From assembly GCA_021781815.1 (NCBI GenBank), contig JAJXWB010000022.1, forward strand, positions 1-59,947: a stretch of 59,947 nt of DNA, given 5' to 3'. Numbering within the stretch: the stretch's first letter is position 1; the number at the start of each line of letters is the position of its first letter. A model generated the notes under the pieces. The model saw only the letters and a list, made by a program, of their open reading frames with translations, did not search any database and had not been told where the DNA came from. Below, in pieces: positions 29,396 to 39,922 of the stretch. Made by a program: the position numbers and the translations under genes. The DNA is from Pseudomonadota bacterium (lineage in GTDB: Bacteria > Pseudomonadota > Alphaproteobacteria > Rhizobiales > Beijerinckiaceae).

Positions 29396-30658
29396 ATGGC
29401 TGTCGAAACCACGGTTCTGCCGTCCGGCCTGCGCGTCGTCACCGATGCGATGGCGGGCGTCGGCACGGCCTCGCTCAACGTGCATGTCGCGGTCGGCTCG
29501 CGCAACGAGACGCTCGACGAGCACGGCCTGTCGCATCTCATCGAGCATATGGCGTTCAAGGGCACGAAGCGCCGCAGCGCCTTCGAGATTTCAGAGGAAA
29601 TCGAATCCGCCGGCGGCGACCTCAACGCCGCGACTGCGACCGAACACACCGCCTATCAGGCGCGCGTGCTGCCCGAGGACGTTGGCCTCGCGCTCGACAT
29701 TCTGGCCGATATCCTCACCGAGTCCGCTTTCGATCCGGAAGAACTCGAACGTGAAAAAAGCGTGATCCTGCAGGAAATCGGCGCGGTCGAGGATACGCCC
29801 GACGATCTCGTGTTCGAGCTGTTCGACGCCGCCGCCTTTCCGGACCAGCCGATCGGTCGACCGATCCTGGGCCATCCGGACAGCGTCTCGAAACTCGGCG
29901 CCCCGGACATCCGCGCCTATCTTGCGCGCTTCTATGGCGCGAATTCGCTGATCGTCTCGGCCGCCGGCGCCATCGAGCATGTGGAGATCGCCGGCGCGGC
30001 GCAACGATTATTCGCGGGTCTGCCGCAGGTCGCGCCGCCGGCGCATGAACCCGCACGCTATGTCGGCGGCGAGCGCAAGACCCGGAAAAGCGCCGAGCAG
30101 GCCAATCTCGTCGTTGGTTTTGAGAGCCTGAGCCATACGCATGAGGACAATTACGCCGCGCACATCTATTCCAGCGCCGTAGGCGGCGGCATGGCCTCGC
30201 GCCTCTTTCAGGAAGTGCGGGAAAAGCGTGGCCTCGCCTATTCGATCTATACGTTCAACTGGTCCTTCGCCGATACTGGCCTGTTCGGCTTCCACGCGGC
30301 GGCCAGCCCGCGCGACTGCGGCGAACTCCTGAAGGTCGCGCTCGACTGCCTGGCTGCATCGCTCGACGACCTGGCCGAGGCGGAAGTCCGTCGCGCGAAA
30401 GCGCAGATGAAGGTGTCGCTGCTGACCGCGCTCGAATCCTCGACCGCCCGCGCCGAACAGATCGCGCGGCAGACGGCGGTGTTCGGCCGCGTGCTGGCGC
30501 GGGCCGAAATCGTCGAGCGGATCGACCGCCTCACGGTTGCGCAGGTGCGCGCCGCTGGCCGCAGGCTGCTGTCGAGCCCGCCGACCCTGGCCGCGGTCGG
30601 GCCGGCCGGCCGCGCGATCACAGCCGACCGGGTAGCGGAGCGGCTGCGAACCGGGTAG
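29396..30658 (+). CDS. M16 family zinc peptidase (processing-peptidase-like)
   Basis: A 420-residue pitrilysin-family protease resembling the beta subunit of mitochondrial processing peptidase. The inverted zinc motif HLIEH is at residues 46-50, with the third ligand glutamate about 75 residues later (EREKSVILQEIGAVEDTP). The second, non-catalytic half has the Arg-Tyr type block REKRGLAYSIYTF. It has no signal peptide, so it is probably cytosolic. It directly follows thrC, an arrangement that recurs in Rhizobiales without a known link. Confidence 0.93.
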   Translation: MAVETTVLPSGLRVVTDAMAGVGTASLNVHVAVGSRNETLDEHGLSHLIEHMAFKGTKRRSAFEISEEIESAGGDLNAATATEHTAYQARVLPEDVGLALDILADILTESAFDPEELEREKSVILQEIGAVEDTPDDLVFELFDAAAFPDQPIGRPILGHPDSVSKLGAPDIRAYLARFYGANSLIVSAAGAIEHVEIAGAAQRLFAGLPQVAPPAHEPARYVGGERKTRKSAEQANLVVGFESLSHTHEDNYAAHIYSSAVGGGMASRLFQEVREKRGLAYSIYTFNWSFADTGLFGFHAAASPRDCGELLKVALDCLAASLDDLAEAEVRRAKAQMKVSLLTALESSTARAEQIARQTAVFGRVLARAEIVERIDRLTVAQVRAAGRRLLSSPPTLAAVGPAGRAITADRVAERLRTG

Positions 30659-30714
30659 ATTTGGTCCGCTTGAATTTGCAAGGACTTTGCGGGAATCGGA
30701 CTTCCAGGTCGTTC

Positions 30715-31356
30715 ATGGCGCTCTTTCGACTGCCCCCCGTTCGCGACAGCTCCACGTCCATCCGGGGCGATGGCGTCTTTCTGCGCCCGGCGGAAATGAA
30801 TGACTGGGAGGACTGGGCGGCGCTGCGCGAGCGCAGCCGCGATTTCCTGATGCCGTGGGAGCCGCTCTGGCCGACCGACGACCTCACCCGCGCCGCGTTT
30901 CGACGGCGGGTGAAGCGCCATGCCGAGGAAATGGCGCGCGACGAATCTTTCGCGCTGCTGGTGTTTCGCACGCGCGACAGGGCGCTGGTCGGCGGTCTGA
31001 CGCTCGGGCAGATCAGGCGCGGCGTCGCGCAGACAGCGACGGTCGGCTACTGGACCGGAGTGACCTATGCGGGGCAGGGCTACATGTCCCGAGCCTTGCG
31101 CGCCGCCGTCTCCTATTCCTTCTCCACCTTGCGGTTGCATCGCGTCGAGGCGGCCTGCCTGCCGACGAATGTCGCGTCGATCCGCGTTCTGGAGAGCGCC
31201 GGTTTCAGGCGGGAGGGACTGGCCCGCTCCTATCTGCGGATCAACGGCCGCTGGCAGGATCATTTTCTGTTCGCCGTGCTGGAAAGCGATCCGCCGCCGC
31301 CGCCGCGCCCCAATTCGGACGGCTCGCGCCTTGCCGTCTCGACCAGGACGCTTTAG
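30715..31356 (+). CDS. GNAT family N-acetyltransferase, RimJ/RimL-like
   Basis: A 213-residue acetyltransferase. The order [40 protein letters not shown] (acetyl-CoA loop) and [20 protein letters not shown] with GFRREG is that of the RimJ/RimL group, which acetylates protein N-termini such as ribosomal proteins. The actual substrate is unknown. The ATG at 30715 is chosen; a TTG start 54 bases upstream would add an unrelated leader. The tail is proline-rich and probably disordered. Confidence 0.88.
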   Translation: MALFRLPPVRDSSTSIRGDGVFLRPAEMNDWEDWAALRERSRDFLMPWEPLWPTDDLTRAAFRRRVKRHAEEMARDESFALLVFRTRDRALVGGLTLGQIRRGVAQTATVGYWTGVTYAGQGYMSRALRAAVSYSFSTLRLHRVEAACLPTNVASIRVLESAGFRREGLARSYLRINGRWQDHFLFAVLESDPPPPPRPNSDGSRLAVSTRTL

Positions 31357-31439
31357 TCAGTCACACTTCCGACACGAAGGGGGCTCACGTCCCCGCCCAA
31401 TACAGCCCACGGGCGGCGACGCCTCGAGAGAGAAAATTC

Positions 31440-34307
31440 GTGCGCGTTTCCCGATTTTTCCTGGGCTTTTTCCTCCTCCTCGCCAACTATCTGCCGGCGC
31501 GCGCGGTCGAATCCGTGCGCGTGCCGCTGGATTCGCAAGCGATTGATCTGACGCGCGCGATCGAATCTTATTCCTCGCAGGGCGACCGCCTGCAGGTTTC
31601 GACCGCGCCGGGTTCAGATGGCATCGTCCGGCGCATTGAAGTGCGCGCCAAGCAGGAGGGCGCGCATCCGTCCTGGATCGTTTTCGCGCTGACCAACGAC
31701 ACCGACGAACAGATCGAGCGCCTTCTGGTCGCTCCCCACTATCGTCTCGTCGGTTCCGGCGTCATCTGGCCGGACCTTGGCGCCATCCGCATTGCGGCGA
31801 TCACGGCGAGCCAGGGGTTTCCGCCGGACCGCGAGGACAGCGCCGACGCCGACGTGTTCCGTGTCACGCTCGATCCGGGAACGACCGTCACCTACGTGGC
31901 GGAGTTGAAGACGCCGAACCTCCCGCAGCTCTATCTCTGGGATCCCGACGCCTACAAGGATCGGCTGACCAATCTCACACTCTACAAGGGCATCGTCATC
32001 GGCATCGCCGGCCTGCTCGCCCTGTTCCTGACCATCGTCGTCGTGGTCAAGGGCGCGGTCATATTTCCGGCCGCAGCCGCGCTTGCATGGGCGGTGCTCG
32101 CCTACGTCTGCATAGATTTCGGCTTCTGGGCGAAAATCTTCGGCGTTTCGCCCGACAATGACGCCATCTGGCGCGCCTGCGCCGAAACCATCCTGTCGGC
32201 GACGCTGGTCGTGTTTCTCTTTGCGTACCTGAACCTCAACCGCTGGCATGTGCGCGCTTCGCACGTCGTCGTCCTGTGGGTCGTCTTCCTGCTGGCGCTG
32301 CTCGGGCTTGCCGTCTACGACGCGCCCGTGGCGGCAGGCGTCGCGCACATCTCGCTGGCGACTGTCGCCGGCGCCGGCTTCCTGCTCGTCGTCTATCTCG
32401 CGACCCACGGCTATGACCGGGCGGTCATGCTCATCCCGACCTGGTTCCTGCTTCTGGCCTGGGTCTGCGCCGCCGGTTTTGCGGTGAGCGGCCAGATCAA
32501 CAACGATATCGTCGGGCCGACGCTGATCGGCGGCCTCGTCCTGATCGTGATGCTGATCGGCTTCACCGTGATGCAGAACGCTTTTGCGTCCGGCGGACTG
32601 GCGCACGGAGCGATCTCGGACGTCGAACGCAAGGCGCTCGCGGTCACCGGGGCGAGCGACGTTATTTTCGATTGGGACGTGCCGTCCGACCACGTTTACG
32701 TCAGCCCCGAGGTCGAGGCGCATCTGGGTCTCGACCGTGGCGATCTGGAAGGGCCGGCCTCCGGCTGGCTCGAAATCCTGCATCCATTCGAGCGCGACCG
32801 CTACCGCGCCTGTCTCGATACGCTGCTCGAACAGCGGCGGGGCCGCATCAACGAGGAATTCCGGCTTCGCGCGAGCGATGGCCATTATCTCTGGTATCGC
32901 CTGCGTTGCCGACCGGTCGTCGGCCCGGACGGAGAGGTTGTTCGCATCGTCGGCACGTTGGTCGACGTGACCGACGAACGGATGGCGCAGGAACGTCTGT
33001 TGCACGATGCCGTGCACGACAATCTGACCGGCTTGCCGAACCGCGAACTGTTCTTCGACCGGCTGGAAGCCGCGCTGACCGGCGCCCGCGGCGATGGCGC
33101 CCGCCCGACGGTGCTCTGCATCGATATCGATCGGTTCAAGCAGATCAACGAGAGCATTGGCATTTCGACGGGCGACTCCATCCTGCTGACAGCCGCGCGC
33201 AGAATGTCGCGGCTGCTTCAGCAGCAGGACACGCTGGCCCGCATTTCGGGCGACACCTTCGGGATCATTGTCGTATCCGAAACCAATCCCGAACATGTCG
33301 TGCAGCTTTCGGAGGCGATCCGCCGCGCCCTTGCGACGCCGGTCAGTTTCTCCGACCGCGAAATCGCGCTCTCCGCCTCGGTCGGCATCGCCCTGTACGA
33401 TCCGCAGATGCACGCCAAGCGCGACGACATGCTGAAGGACGCCGAAATCGCCATGCGCCACGCCAAGCGCGCCGGCGGCAATCGCATCGAGGTGTTTCGC
33501 CCGGGCATGCGCGCGCAACGCTCCGACAGGCTTGCTATCGAGGCGGATTTGCGGCGTGCGCTGTCACGCGGCGAGATCAAGGTGTATTTCCAGCCGATCG
33601 TGCGGCTGGAAGACCGCACCGTCGCGGGGTTCGAGGCGCTGCTGCGCTGGGACCATCCGCGCCTCGGACGTCTCGGTCCCGACGTTTTCATCCCGATCGC
33701 CGAAGAGACGGGCGTGATCGTCGAACTCGGCGTCTTCGTGCTGGAGCGCACTGCGCGCGAGCTTTCGGCCTGGCAGAAGGCGCTCGACGTCGATCCGCCG
33801 ATCTTTGCATCGGTCAATGTCTCGTCGCGTCAGCTGTTGCGTCACGATCTGCTGCAGGATGTGAAGAACGCGCTCGCCCGCTCCGACATTGCGCCCGGCA
33901 CGCTCAAGCTCGAACTCACCGAAAGCCTGGTGATGGAAAACCCGGAATACGCCGCGCAGATGCTGACCCGCATCAAGGCGCTGGGCGCGGGCCTGTCGCT
34001 CGATGATTTCGGCACGGGTTATTCGTCACTCGCCTATCTCCAGCGGTTTCCATTCGACACGATCAAGATCGACCGCTCGTTTGTGCACCAGAACAATTCG
34101 GGAGCGCGCTCGGTGATCCTGCGCTCGATCGTCAGCCTCGCGCACGACCTGCGCATGGAGGTGGTCGCGGAAGGCGCGGAGACGGAATCGGACGCGATCG
34201 AGCTCTACCAGCTCGGCTGCGAATTTGCGCAGGGCTACGCATTCGGCCATCCGATCAGCGCGCACGAAGCGCGCAAGCTCGTTGGCGCGGCGACGGAGGC
34301 GGCATGA
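31440..34307 (+). CDS. Membrane EAL-domain phosphodiesterase with periplasmic, 7TM, PAS and degenerate GGDEF domains
   Basis: A 955-residue cyclic-di-GMP protein. It has a signal peptide (1-22), a periplasmic domain (about 23-180), seven membrane helices (183-383), a PAS domain (400-510), a GGDEF domain (520-680) and an EAL domain (690-945). The layout matches the 7TMR-DISM receptor architecture. The GGDEF site reads SGDTF near residue 602 and lacks an I-site arginine, so cyclase activity is unlikely. The EAL site is complete: [41 protein letters not shown]. The start is GTG 31440 after GAGAGAG. It overlaps the next gene by 4 bases. Confidence 0.9.
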   Translation: MRVSRFFLGFFLLLANYLPARAVESVRVPLDSQAIDLTRAIESYSSQGDRLQVSTAPGSDGIVRRIEVRAKQEGAHPSWIVFALTNDTDEQIERLLVAPHYRLVGSGVIWPDLGAIRIAAITASQGFPPDREDSADADVFRVTLDPGTTVTYVAELKTPNLPQLYLWDPDAYKDRLTNLTLYKGIVIGIAGLLALFLTIVVVVKGAVIFPAAAALAWAVLAYVCIDFGFWAKIFGVSPDNDAIWRACAETILSATLVVFLFAYLNLNRWHVRASHVVVLWVVFLLALLGLAVYDAPVAAGVAHISLATVAGAGFLLVVYLATHGYDRAVMLIPTWFLLLAWVCAAGFAVSGQINNDIVGPTLIGGLVLIVMLIGFTVMQNAFASGGLAHGAISDVERKALAVTGASDVIFDWDVPSDHVYVSPEVEAHLGLDRGDLEGPASGWLEILHPFERDRYRACLDTLLEQRRGRINEEFRLRASDGHYLWYRLRCRPVVGPDGEVVRIVGTLVDVTDERMAQERLLHDAVHDNLTGLPNRELFFDRLEAALTGARGDGARPTVLCIDIDRFKQINESIGISTGDSILLTAARRMSRLLQQQDTLARISGDTFGIIVVSETNPEHVVQLSEAIRRALATPVSFSDREIALSASVGIALYDPQMHAKRDDMLKDAEIAMRHAKRAGGNRIEVFRPGMRAQRSDRLAIEADLRRALSRGEIKVYFQPIVRLEDRTVAGFEALLRWDHPRLGRLGPDVFIPIAEETGVIVELGVFVLERTARELSAWQKALDVDPPIFASVNVSSRQLLRHDLLQDVKNALARSDIAPGTLKLELTESLVMENPEYAAQMLTRIKALGAGLSLDDFGTGYSSLAYLQRFPFDTIKIDRSFVHQNNSGARSVILRSIVSLAHDLRMEVVAEGAETESDAIELYQLGCEFAQGYAFGHPISAHEARKLVGAATEAA

Positions 34308-34960
34308 TCGACCGGCGCGGAATGATCATAGGGACAGGCGCGCTCGCGATTGCGCCGTTTCGCGCCGAGGCGCAGGAGCTTCTTGCAGATGACGGCAAGC
34401 CCGTGTCGACATGGCGGTTGCCGTCCGACATCTCGCTGGAGCCGCCCGGCCTGATCGTCGCTGGCGCGACAAGCCCCGATGTGATCCTGACGGAGTTTTT
34501 CGATTACAATTGCCCGTGGTGCAGGAAATCGGCGGGCGATCTCGACCGCCTCGTGAAGTCCGATCGCAATTTCAGTTTGCGCCTCATCCAGAACCCGGTG
34601 CTCTCGCTCGGCAGCGTGCAGGCGGCCAAGGTCGCCCTCGCCGTGAGAGCGGTGGCCGGCGACGCCAGGGCCTATCGTTTTCATCATGCGCTGCTGTCGC
34701 ATCGTGGCCAGGTGACAGGGCAGGAGGCTCTGGGGCAGGCCGCGAGCCTCGGGCTTGATGTCGCGGCGATCGAGGCGCGGGCGGATTCCGACGATACGGT
34801 GCTGGCGTTGAAGAAGCACAGCGCGATTGCGCGCTCGCTCGCCATGGAGGCGACGCCGTCCTTCGCCATCAACGGCATGGGCGTCGCCGGCTGGCCGGGC
34901 GCTGCGACGATCGCGCGCGTTGTCAGGAACGTGCGCGCCTGCGACGCGATAGCCTGCTGA
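34304..34960 (+). CDS. DsbA family thiol:disulfide oxidoreductase
   Basis: A 218-residue periplasmic thioredoxin-fold protein. A short signal peptide ([12 protein letters not shown]) precedes the catalytic CPWC at residues 70-73 in [11 protein letters not shown]; the cis-proline loop is ATPSFAI. It is closer to the DsbA/DsbG-like group of Rhizobiales than to E. coli DsbA. Its ATG overlaps the EAL protein stop (ATGA), suggesting coupled synthesis; it could act on the periplasmic domain of that receptor (inference only). Confidence 0.9.
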   Translation: MIDRRGMIIGTGALAIAPFRAEAQELLADDGKPVSTWRLPSDISLEPPGLIVAGATSPDVILTEFFDYNCPWCRKSAGDLDRLVKSDRNFSLRLIQNPVLSLGSVQAAKVALAVRAVAGDARAYRFHHALLSHRGQVTGQEALGQAASLGLDVAAIEARADSDDTVLALKKHSAIARSLAMEATPSFAINGMGVAGWPGAATIARVVRNVRACDAIAC

Positions 34961-34967
34961 CGCCGCC

Positions 34968-35720
34968 ATGGCGCGCTACGATTTCACCGCGACCCGCCTG
35001 TTTGTCGCGCCCGATCTCTGCGCGGACGCCCGCGTGACGATTGACGGCGGACAGGCCAATCTTCTGCTCAACGTGCTGCGGCTGAAGGCGGGCGACGGCG
35101 TTTTGCTCTTCAACGGCCGTGACGGCGAATGGCGGGCCGAAATCGAAGAGGTGAAAAAGCGCGCTGCGGTCCTGAAGATCGTCGCGCACACGCGCCCGCA
35201 GGAAGGCGGCCCCGACATCGATTGCTGCTTTGCGCCGCTCAAACACGCGCGGCTCGATTACGTCGTGCAGAAAGCCGTGGAAATGGGAGCCGCGCGGTTG
35301 CGGCCCGTCATCACGCGCCGCACGCAGGTTGCGCGCCTCAATCTCGATCGCATGCGCGCCAATGCGATCGAGGCGGCCGAGCAATGTGGCGTCCTGCGCG
35401 TGCCTGACGTCGAGGCGGAAGTTCCATTTGAGCGCATGATCGCCGCCTGGCCGACCGATCGGTTGCTGGTGTTCTGCGACGAGAGCGCCGGGATCGCCGA
35501 CCCTTTGGCGGCCCTGCGCGCAGCCGCCGGCGACGGGATTGAGCGCGCCGCGCTGCTCATTGGGCCGGAGGGCGGATTCGACGAGAAGGAGCGGGCGCTG
35601 GCCCTCCAGGCGCCGCGCGTCGTGCGTTTATCGCTGGGACCGCGGATCTTGCGCGCCGATACGGCGGCTGTTGCCGGAATGGCGCTTATCCAGAGCATTT
35701 TTGGCGATTGGCGGAATTAA
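34968..35720 (+). CDS. rsmE: 16S rRNA (uracil-1498-N3)-methyltransferase
   Basis: RsmE methylates U1498 of 16S rRNA using S-adenosylmethionine. The 250 residues have the N-terminal PUA-like domain (RLFVAPDL, HVLRL-type LNVLRLKAGDGV) and the SPOUT knot with IGPEGGFDEKE and RLSLGPRILRADTAAVAG. Its length is normal. It starts 7 bases after the DsbA-like gene, so it belongs to the same transcript. Confidence 0.97.
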   Translation: MARYDFTATRLFVAPDLCADARVTIDGGQANLLLNVLRLKAGDGVLLFNGRDGEWRAEIEEVKKRAAVLKIVAHTRPQEGGPDIDCCFAPLKHARLDYVVQKAVEMGAARLRPVITRRTQVARLNLDRMRANAIEAAEQCGVLRVPDVEAEVPFERMIAAWPTDRLLVFCDESAGIADPLAALRAAAGDGIERAALLIGPEGGFDEKERALALQAPRVVRLSLGPRILRADTAAVAGMALIQSIFGDWRN

Positions 35721-35820
35721 TTCGCCACCGACACGATGTCGCCATGAAGTTTGACTCAAACAGGCGACGGTGTAGGACATGCCTGCTGGCGCGATCCGGC
35801 GGTCAAGCGATGAGGCGACC

Positions 35821-36183
35821 ATGCGACCTGCAGGAGACGACTGCCGCCGCCTTGCGATGGTTTTCGTCCGCTTGTCCGGCGTTTCCTTTTTGGCGATATC
35901 CGCTCTGGCTGTCGATGCGCTCGCCGGCGACCGCTTGTCCGTCACAGGCCACGGCGCGCGCTGCGCGTCGGCCAGCGGCGAATACGCGGCCATCCAGGGC
36001 GCGGACGGTTGCTTCAAGGTCGGCGACCATGTGCGGGTCGAACCGCCGGTCATGCAGGGCGCCGCGCGCCTGAGCGGCAATTTGCCGGGCGATGCCGGCG
36101 CGGCGCCGGCGGGCCTGCGTTCCGACGGCGCGATGACGCGCCTGCGCATGCGCCCCATGCCGGGTGACGTTTTTGCGCGCTGA
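35821..36183 (+). CDS. Small exported protein with a porin-like cysteine motif
   Basis: A 120-residue protein with a signal peptide (core VRLSGVSFLAISALAVDALAG). The mature part begins with CASASGEYAAIQGADGCFKV, then GDHVRVE, which recalls the N-terminal segment of alphaproteobacterial porins (C-x-YGxGxxYIPGTDTCxxIxGYVR) although the protein is far too short to form a barrel. The rest is Gly/Ala/Met/Arg-rich. The ATG at 35821 is taken; ATGs at 35779 and 35857 are possible. I do not know its function. The resemblance could mean a decayed porin. Confidence 0.55.
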   Translation: MRPAGDDCRRLAMVFVRLSGVSFLAISALAVDALAGDRLSVTGHGARCASASGEYAAIQGADGCFKVGDHVRVEPPVMQGAARLSGNLPGDAGAAPAGLRSDGAMTRLRMRPMPGDVFAR

Positions 36184-36198
36184 CTCCCAGCGTTCCGC

Positions 36199-37581
36199 CT
36201 AGAACACACATTCCTCGAAGGCGGGCAGCACGCTTCCGCCCCACTCGCGCGCATAACGGTCGAGCAGTACGGCGGCGAGAGGCCGACCGCTGTCCGCGAT
36301 CTCCTCCAGCGGAGCAAGATAGACGCTCTCGTCCCGCCCCGCCGCGTCGCGGCGCGCGCGGCGCGCGAGGCCTCTCTTCGCGACCCCGACCACATCCCGT
36401 CCGACCGCCGCAAGATCGCGCCCGGTCGCTTTTGTTGACAGGCCGAGGCGAGGAGCCTCGTCGCGCATCCGCTGCCGTTGGGTTGCGTCCCAGTCCGCCA
36501 CGATCTGCTCGGCCTCGTCGAGCGCGATCGGATCGTACAGAAGACCGGCGAACAATGCGGGCAGCGCGGTCACATGCGCACGTGGGCCGACGTCGCAACC
36601 GCGCATCTCGATGTATCTCTTCAACCGCACTTCCGGGAAAATCGTCGAGAGATGGTTTGCCCAATCAGCCATGGTTGCGCGCTCGCCCGGCAGTTGCGGC
36701 AGGCGGCCATCCAGCAGGTCACGAAAGCTGGCGCCGGCGACATCGTGATAATGGTCGCCGCGTTTAACGAAATAGAGCGGCACGTCGAGCGCGTAATCGA
36801 CATAACGCTCGAACCCCATGCCGGGCTCGAACACGAACGGCAGCATGCCGGCGCGCGCATTGTCGGTGTCGCGCCAGATTTCAGAGCGCATCGAAAGCAG
36901 TCCGTTCGGCTTGCCGTCGGTGAACGGAGAATTGGCGAACAATGCGGTGGCGAGCGGCTGCAGCGCCAGCGACACGCGCAGTTTGCGGACCATGTCCGCC
37001 TCGCTGGCGAAGTCGAGGTTCACCTGCACCGTCGAAGTGCGGAACATCATGTCGAGGCCGCGCGTCCCGACTTTGGGCATGTAGCGCATCATGATGCCAT
37101 AGCGCTGCTTCGGCATGACCGGCGTCTCCGCGCGCGTCCATAACGGGCTCATGCCGAGATTGAGGAAGCTGATTCCAAGCGGTTCGGCGATCGCCTTCAC
37201 ATCCGCGATATGGCGGTCGAATTCCGCCTCGACGGAATGGACATCAGGCAGCGGCGCGCCGGAAAGTTCAAACTGGCCGCCAGGCTCCAGCGAGATTGCG
37301 CCGCCCTTTTCCTCGTCGTAGAGGCCGATCAGCGCCGGCCCGTCGGTGATTGGCGACCAGCCGAGCGTCTCCCTCAGCCCGTCGAGCAGCGCGTTGACGC
37401 CATTCTGGCCGTCGCCGCGTCCCTCGTAGGGCACGGGCGCCCGATCCGCACGATAGAACGGGATCTTTTCGTGCTCCGCCCCGATCAGGAAATCCTCGGG
37501 CGCCTTGGAGCCCGCTTCGAGCCAGGCGACCAGCTCGTCTCGTGACGAAATTCCGGTCGTGTCGGTCACATCGCGAGCCAT
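36199..37581 (-). CDS. gshA: Glutamate-cysteine ligase, plant/alphaproteobacterial type
   Basis: GshA makes gamma-glutamylcysteine, the first step of glutathione synthesis. The 460-residue protein is of the class shared by plants and Alphaproteobacteria: FLIGAEHEKIPF, SLEPGGQFELSGAPL, MFRTSTVQVNLDFASEADM and RYIEMRGCDVGP are visible. I use ATG 37581 (MARDVTDTTG); an ATG 24 bases upstream is possible. It is divergent from ispH and converges on the porin-motif gene. It may serve the neighbouring thiol enzymes. Confidence 0.95.
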   Translation of the reverse strand: MARDVTDTTGISSRDELVAWLEAGSKAPEDFLIGAEHEKIPFYRADRAPVPYEGRGDGQNGVNALLDGLRETLGWSPITDGPALIGLYDEEKGGAISLEPGGQFELSGAPLPDVHSVEAEFDRHIADVKAIAEPLGISFLNLGMSPLWTRAETPVMPKQRYGIMMRYMPKVGTRGLDMMFRTSTVQVNLDFASEADMVRKLRVSLALQPLATALFANSPFTDGKPNGLLSMRSEIWRDTDNARAGMLPFVFEPGMGFERYVDYALDVPLYFVKRGDHYHDVAGASFRDLLDGRLPQLPGERATMADWANHLSTIFPEVRLKRYIEMRGCDVGPRAHVTALPALFAGLLYDPIALDEAEQIVADWDATQRQRMRDEAPRLGLSTKATGRDLAAVGRDVVGVAKRGLARRARRDAAGRDESVYLAPLEEIADSGRPLAAVLLDRYAREWGGSVLPAFEECVF

Positions 37582-37791
37582 GCAAGTCCTTGTTGTTTGC
37601 GTCATCGAGTGGGCGCGGCGCCCCGGAGCGGCCCGCTTTGCCCGGCAGCGTCCCGAATTAGATAGTCGGAGCCTTGGCCTGGCGCAATCGTCCGCTCATG
37701 CTTCGGCCAGCGCCTGGCTCTTGATTGCAAGGCGGAACGCGGTCATTTAGGGGGCGTTGGCCGCCAGCGGCGCTTTCAGCGATTGCGGAAT

Positions 37792-38766
37792 ATGAACGTC
37801 CAGACCGAAATCAAGGCCAAGGTTGCGCTCAGGATCGTGCTGTGCGCCCCGCGCGGCTTCTGCGCCGGCGTCGTGCGCGCGATCGAGGCGGTGGAGCGGG
37901 CGATCGATCATTTTGGCCCGCCGATCTATGTCCGTCACGAGATCGTGCACAACCGCTATGTCGTGGAAAGTCTCAAGGCCAAAGGCGCCATATTTGTCGA
38001 GGAGCTGTCGGAGATCCCCGATACGGGCGCGCCCGTCATCTTTTCCGCGCACGGCGTGCCGAAATCGATTCCGGCCGAAGCCGCCGCGCGCAAATTCTTT
38101 GCAATCGACGCGACCTGCCCCTTGGTCACCAAGGTGCATCGCGAGGCCGAAATTCACCACAAGCGCGGGCGACTCGTGCTGCTGATCGGCCATGCCGGCC
38201 ATCCAGAAGTTGTCGGCACGATGGGGCAATTGCCGGAGGGCGCGGTGCAGCTCGTGCAATCGGTCCAGGAGGTCGATTTGTTGAGGCCGGCCGACGAACG
38301 CAATCTCGCATTCGTGACGCAGACAACGCTGTCGCTCGACGATACGGCCGAAATCGTCGCCGCGCTGAGGGCTCGCTTCCCGCATATCATCGGGCCGCAC
38401 AAGCAGGACATCTGCTACGCCACCACCAACCGTCAGGAAGCGGTGAAGGCGGTGAGTTCGACCGTCGACGCCGTGATCGTCGTCGGTTCGCCCAATTCGT
38501 CGAATTCGCAGCGTCTGCGCGAGGTGGCGGAGCGCTCCGGCTGTCCGAACGCGCGGCTCGTCGACGGTCGCAAGGATCTCGACTGGAGCCTCTATGACGC
38601 CGTGCGGTCGATCGCCATCACGGCAGGCGCATCGGCGCCGGAAGTTCTGGTCAACGATGTGATTAACGCCTTCGGCGAGCGGTTCGACGTGACGATCGAG
38701 ACGGTGTCGACCGGCGCGGAAAATGTGTTCTTCCCGCTGCCGCGCGAATTGCGCGCCGACGCCTGA
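37792..38766 (+). CDS. ispH: 4-hydroxy-3-methylbut-2-enyl diphosphate reductase
   Basis: IspH is the last enzyme of the MEP pathway, giving IPP and DMAPP. The 324-residue protein has the three iron-sulfur cysteines in [15 protein letters not shown] and [11 protein letters not shown], and the substrate-binding [11 protein letters not shown]. The ATG 37792 with GCGGA upstream is chosen over a TTG 9 bases earlier. A 7-base-pair hairpin at 38769-38791 follows the stop and may end transcription, though without a T tract. In related genomes ispH usually precedes thrB; here a transporter lies between. Confidence 0.97.
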   Translation: MNVQTEIKAKVALRIVLCAPRGFCAGVVRAIEAVERAIDHFGPPIYVRHEIVHNRYVVESLKAKGAIFVEELSEIPDTGAPVIFSAHGVPKSIPAEAAARKFFAIDATCPLVTKVHREAEIHHKRGRLVLLIGHAGHPEVVGTMGQLPEGAVQLVQSVQEVDLLRPADERNLAFVTQTTLSLDDTAEIVAALRARFPHIIGPHKQDICYATTNRQEAVKAVSSTVDAVIVVGSPNSSNSQRLREVAERSGCPNARLVDGRKDLDWSLYDAVRSIAITAGASAPEVLVNDVINAFGERFDVTIETVSTGAENVFFPLPRELRADA

Positions 38767-38873
38767 CCGGAACGCGCGCCGCTGGCGTTCCTGCGAATGC
38801 GGGACGCATGAGTCCGATGTCCGCCTCGATCAGCGAATGGCCGCCAGCATCGGCGTGGCGGGCATGATCGCCC

Positions 38874-39782
38874 TCATGTCCAGAACAGCAGCAACACCCC
38901 GGCGATCATGATCGCCATGCCCGCGATTTCGCGCAGCGTCGTGTGCTGCCCGAAAATTCGCTTCGTCACGACCTGCGCGAAAATCATTTCGATCAGCGCC
39001 AGCGTCCGCACGCGCGCGGCGGTGTCGATGGCGAAGGCGAAAAACCAGAACTGCGACGCGAGGGCGCCCATGAATCCGGCCAGCAGCGAGGGCCGCCACG
39101 CCGCCAGAATCGCTACGAGCTTCGCCCGGTCGGACAGAGAGAGGCCAACGATGATCAGCGCGCTCTGGATGGCCAGCGCGAGCGCCAGGACACTTGATGC
39201 GCCCAGCGCGAAATCGGGGGCGCTCAAGGCGAGAATGCCCGCGCGATAGCCGATCGCCGACAGGGCGAACAGCGCCGCCGAGACGAGGCCATAGACGGCC
39301 GGACGCAAGCCCCCGGCAGTTGCGCCGGAGTCCGCCCGGCGCGGCCACGACATGACCATGACGCCGACTGTCGCGACGGTGATCGCGCCGGCCAGCCCGG
39401 CGGTCACGCGATCTCCGAGAAACATGAGTCCGAAGATCGCCACCTGCACCGGCTCGGTCTTGGTATAGGCGATGGCGACAACGAAGGATTTCTCCTTCAT
39501 TGCGGCGAGCATCAGCCCGGTCGCGCCGATCTGGCAGACGGCTCCAAGCAGGGTCCACATCCATGCGCCGGCTGTCGGCGCCGGCGGCCGCGTTCCGGTC
39601 GCGACGCAGACCAGCGCCAGAAACAGCAGCGCGAACGGAAGACCGAACAGGAAGCGCACGAAGGTCGCGCCTGCCGTGCCGAGCGTGGCGATCAGGTCGC
39701 GTTGCATCGCGTTGCGCGCGGTCTGTGCGCCGGAAGCCGCGATCGTGAAGGCGATCCAGAGCCATGAGGGAACGACGGTCAT
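38874..39782 (-). CDS. EamA/DMT family transporter
   Basis: A 302-residue drug/metabolite-type permease with ten predicted membrane helices in two EamA repeats (residues about 5-140 and 155-300). The substrate is unknown; family members export amino acids, nucleotides or drugs. The N-terminal repeat contains [20 protein letters not shown], typical of EamA. It lies on the minus strand between ispH and thrB, genes that are usually contiguous in the order, so it looks like an insertion. Confidence 0.85.
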   Translation of the reverse strand: MTVVPSWLWIAFTIAASGAQTARNAMQRDLIATLGTAGATFVRFLFGLPFALLFLALVCVATGTRPPAPTAGAWMWTLLGAVCQIGATGLMLAAMKEKSFVVAIAYTKTEPVQVAIFGLMFLGDRVTAGLAGAITVATVGVMVMSWPRRADSGATAGGLRPAVYGLVSAALFALSAIGYRAGILALSAPDFALGASSVLALALAIQSALIIVGLSLSDRAKLVAILAAWRPSLLAGFMGALASQFWFFAFAIDTAARVRTLALIEMIFAQVVTKRIFGQHTTLREIAGMAIMIAGVLLLFWT

Positions 39783-39922
39783 CGGGCGCCGGGGGCTGCG
39801 GTTTGACGGGGTGCGTCCGCCTCGCTAACACGGGTTGCGTTCTGACAGCGAGCCCCTGCTCGCATGGCTTTCACGTTTCAAAGTGCGGGCCCGGCGGCTC
39901 GCGGTCGAAAAAAGTTCCGCCC

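Noticed and set aside
31614-33518. 634-codon minus-strand frame opposite the EAL protein
   Set aside because: It is a mirror of codon bias in the real gene, with no recognisable domain.
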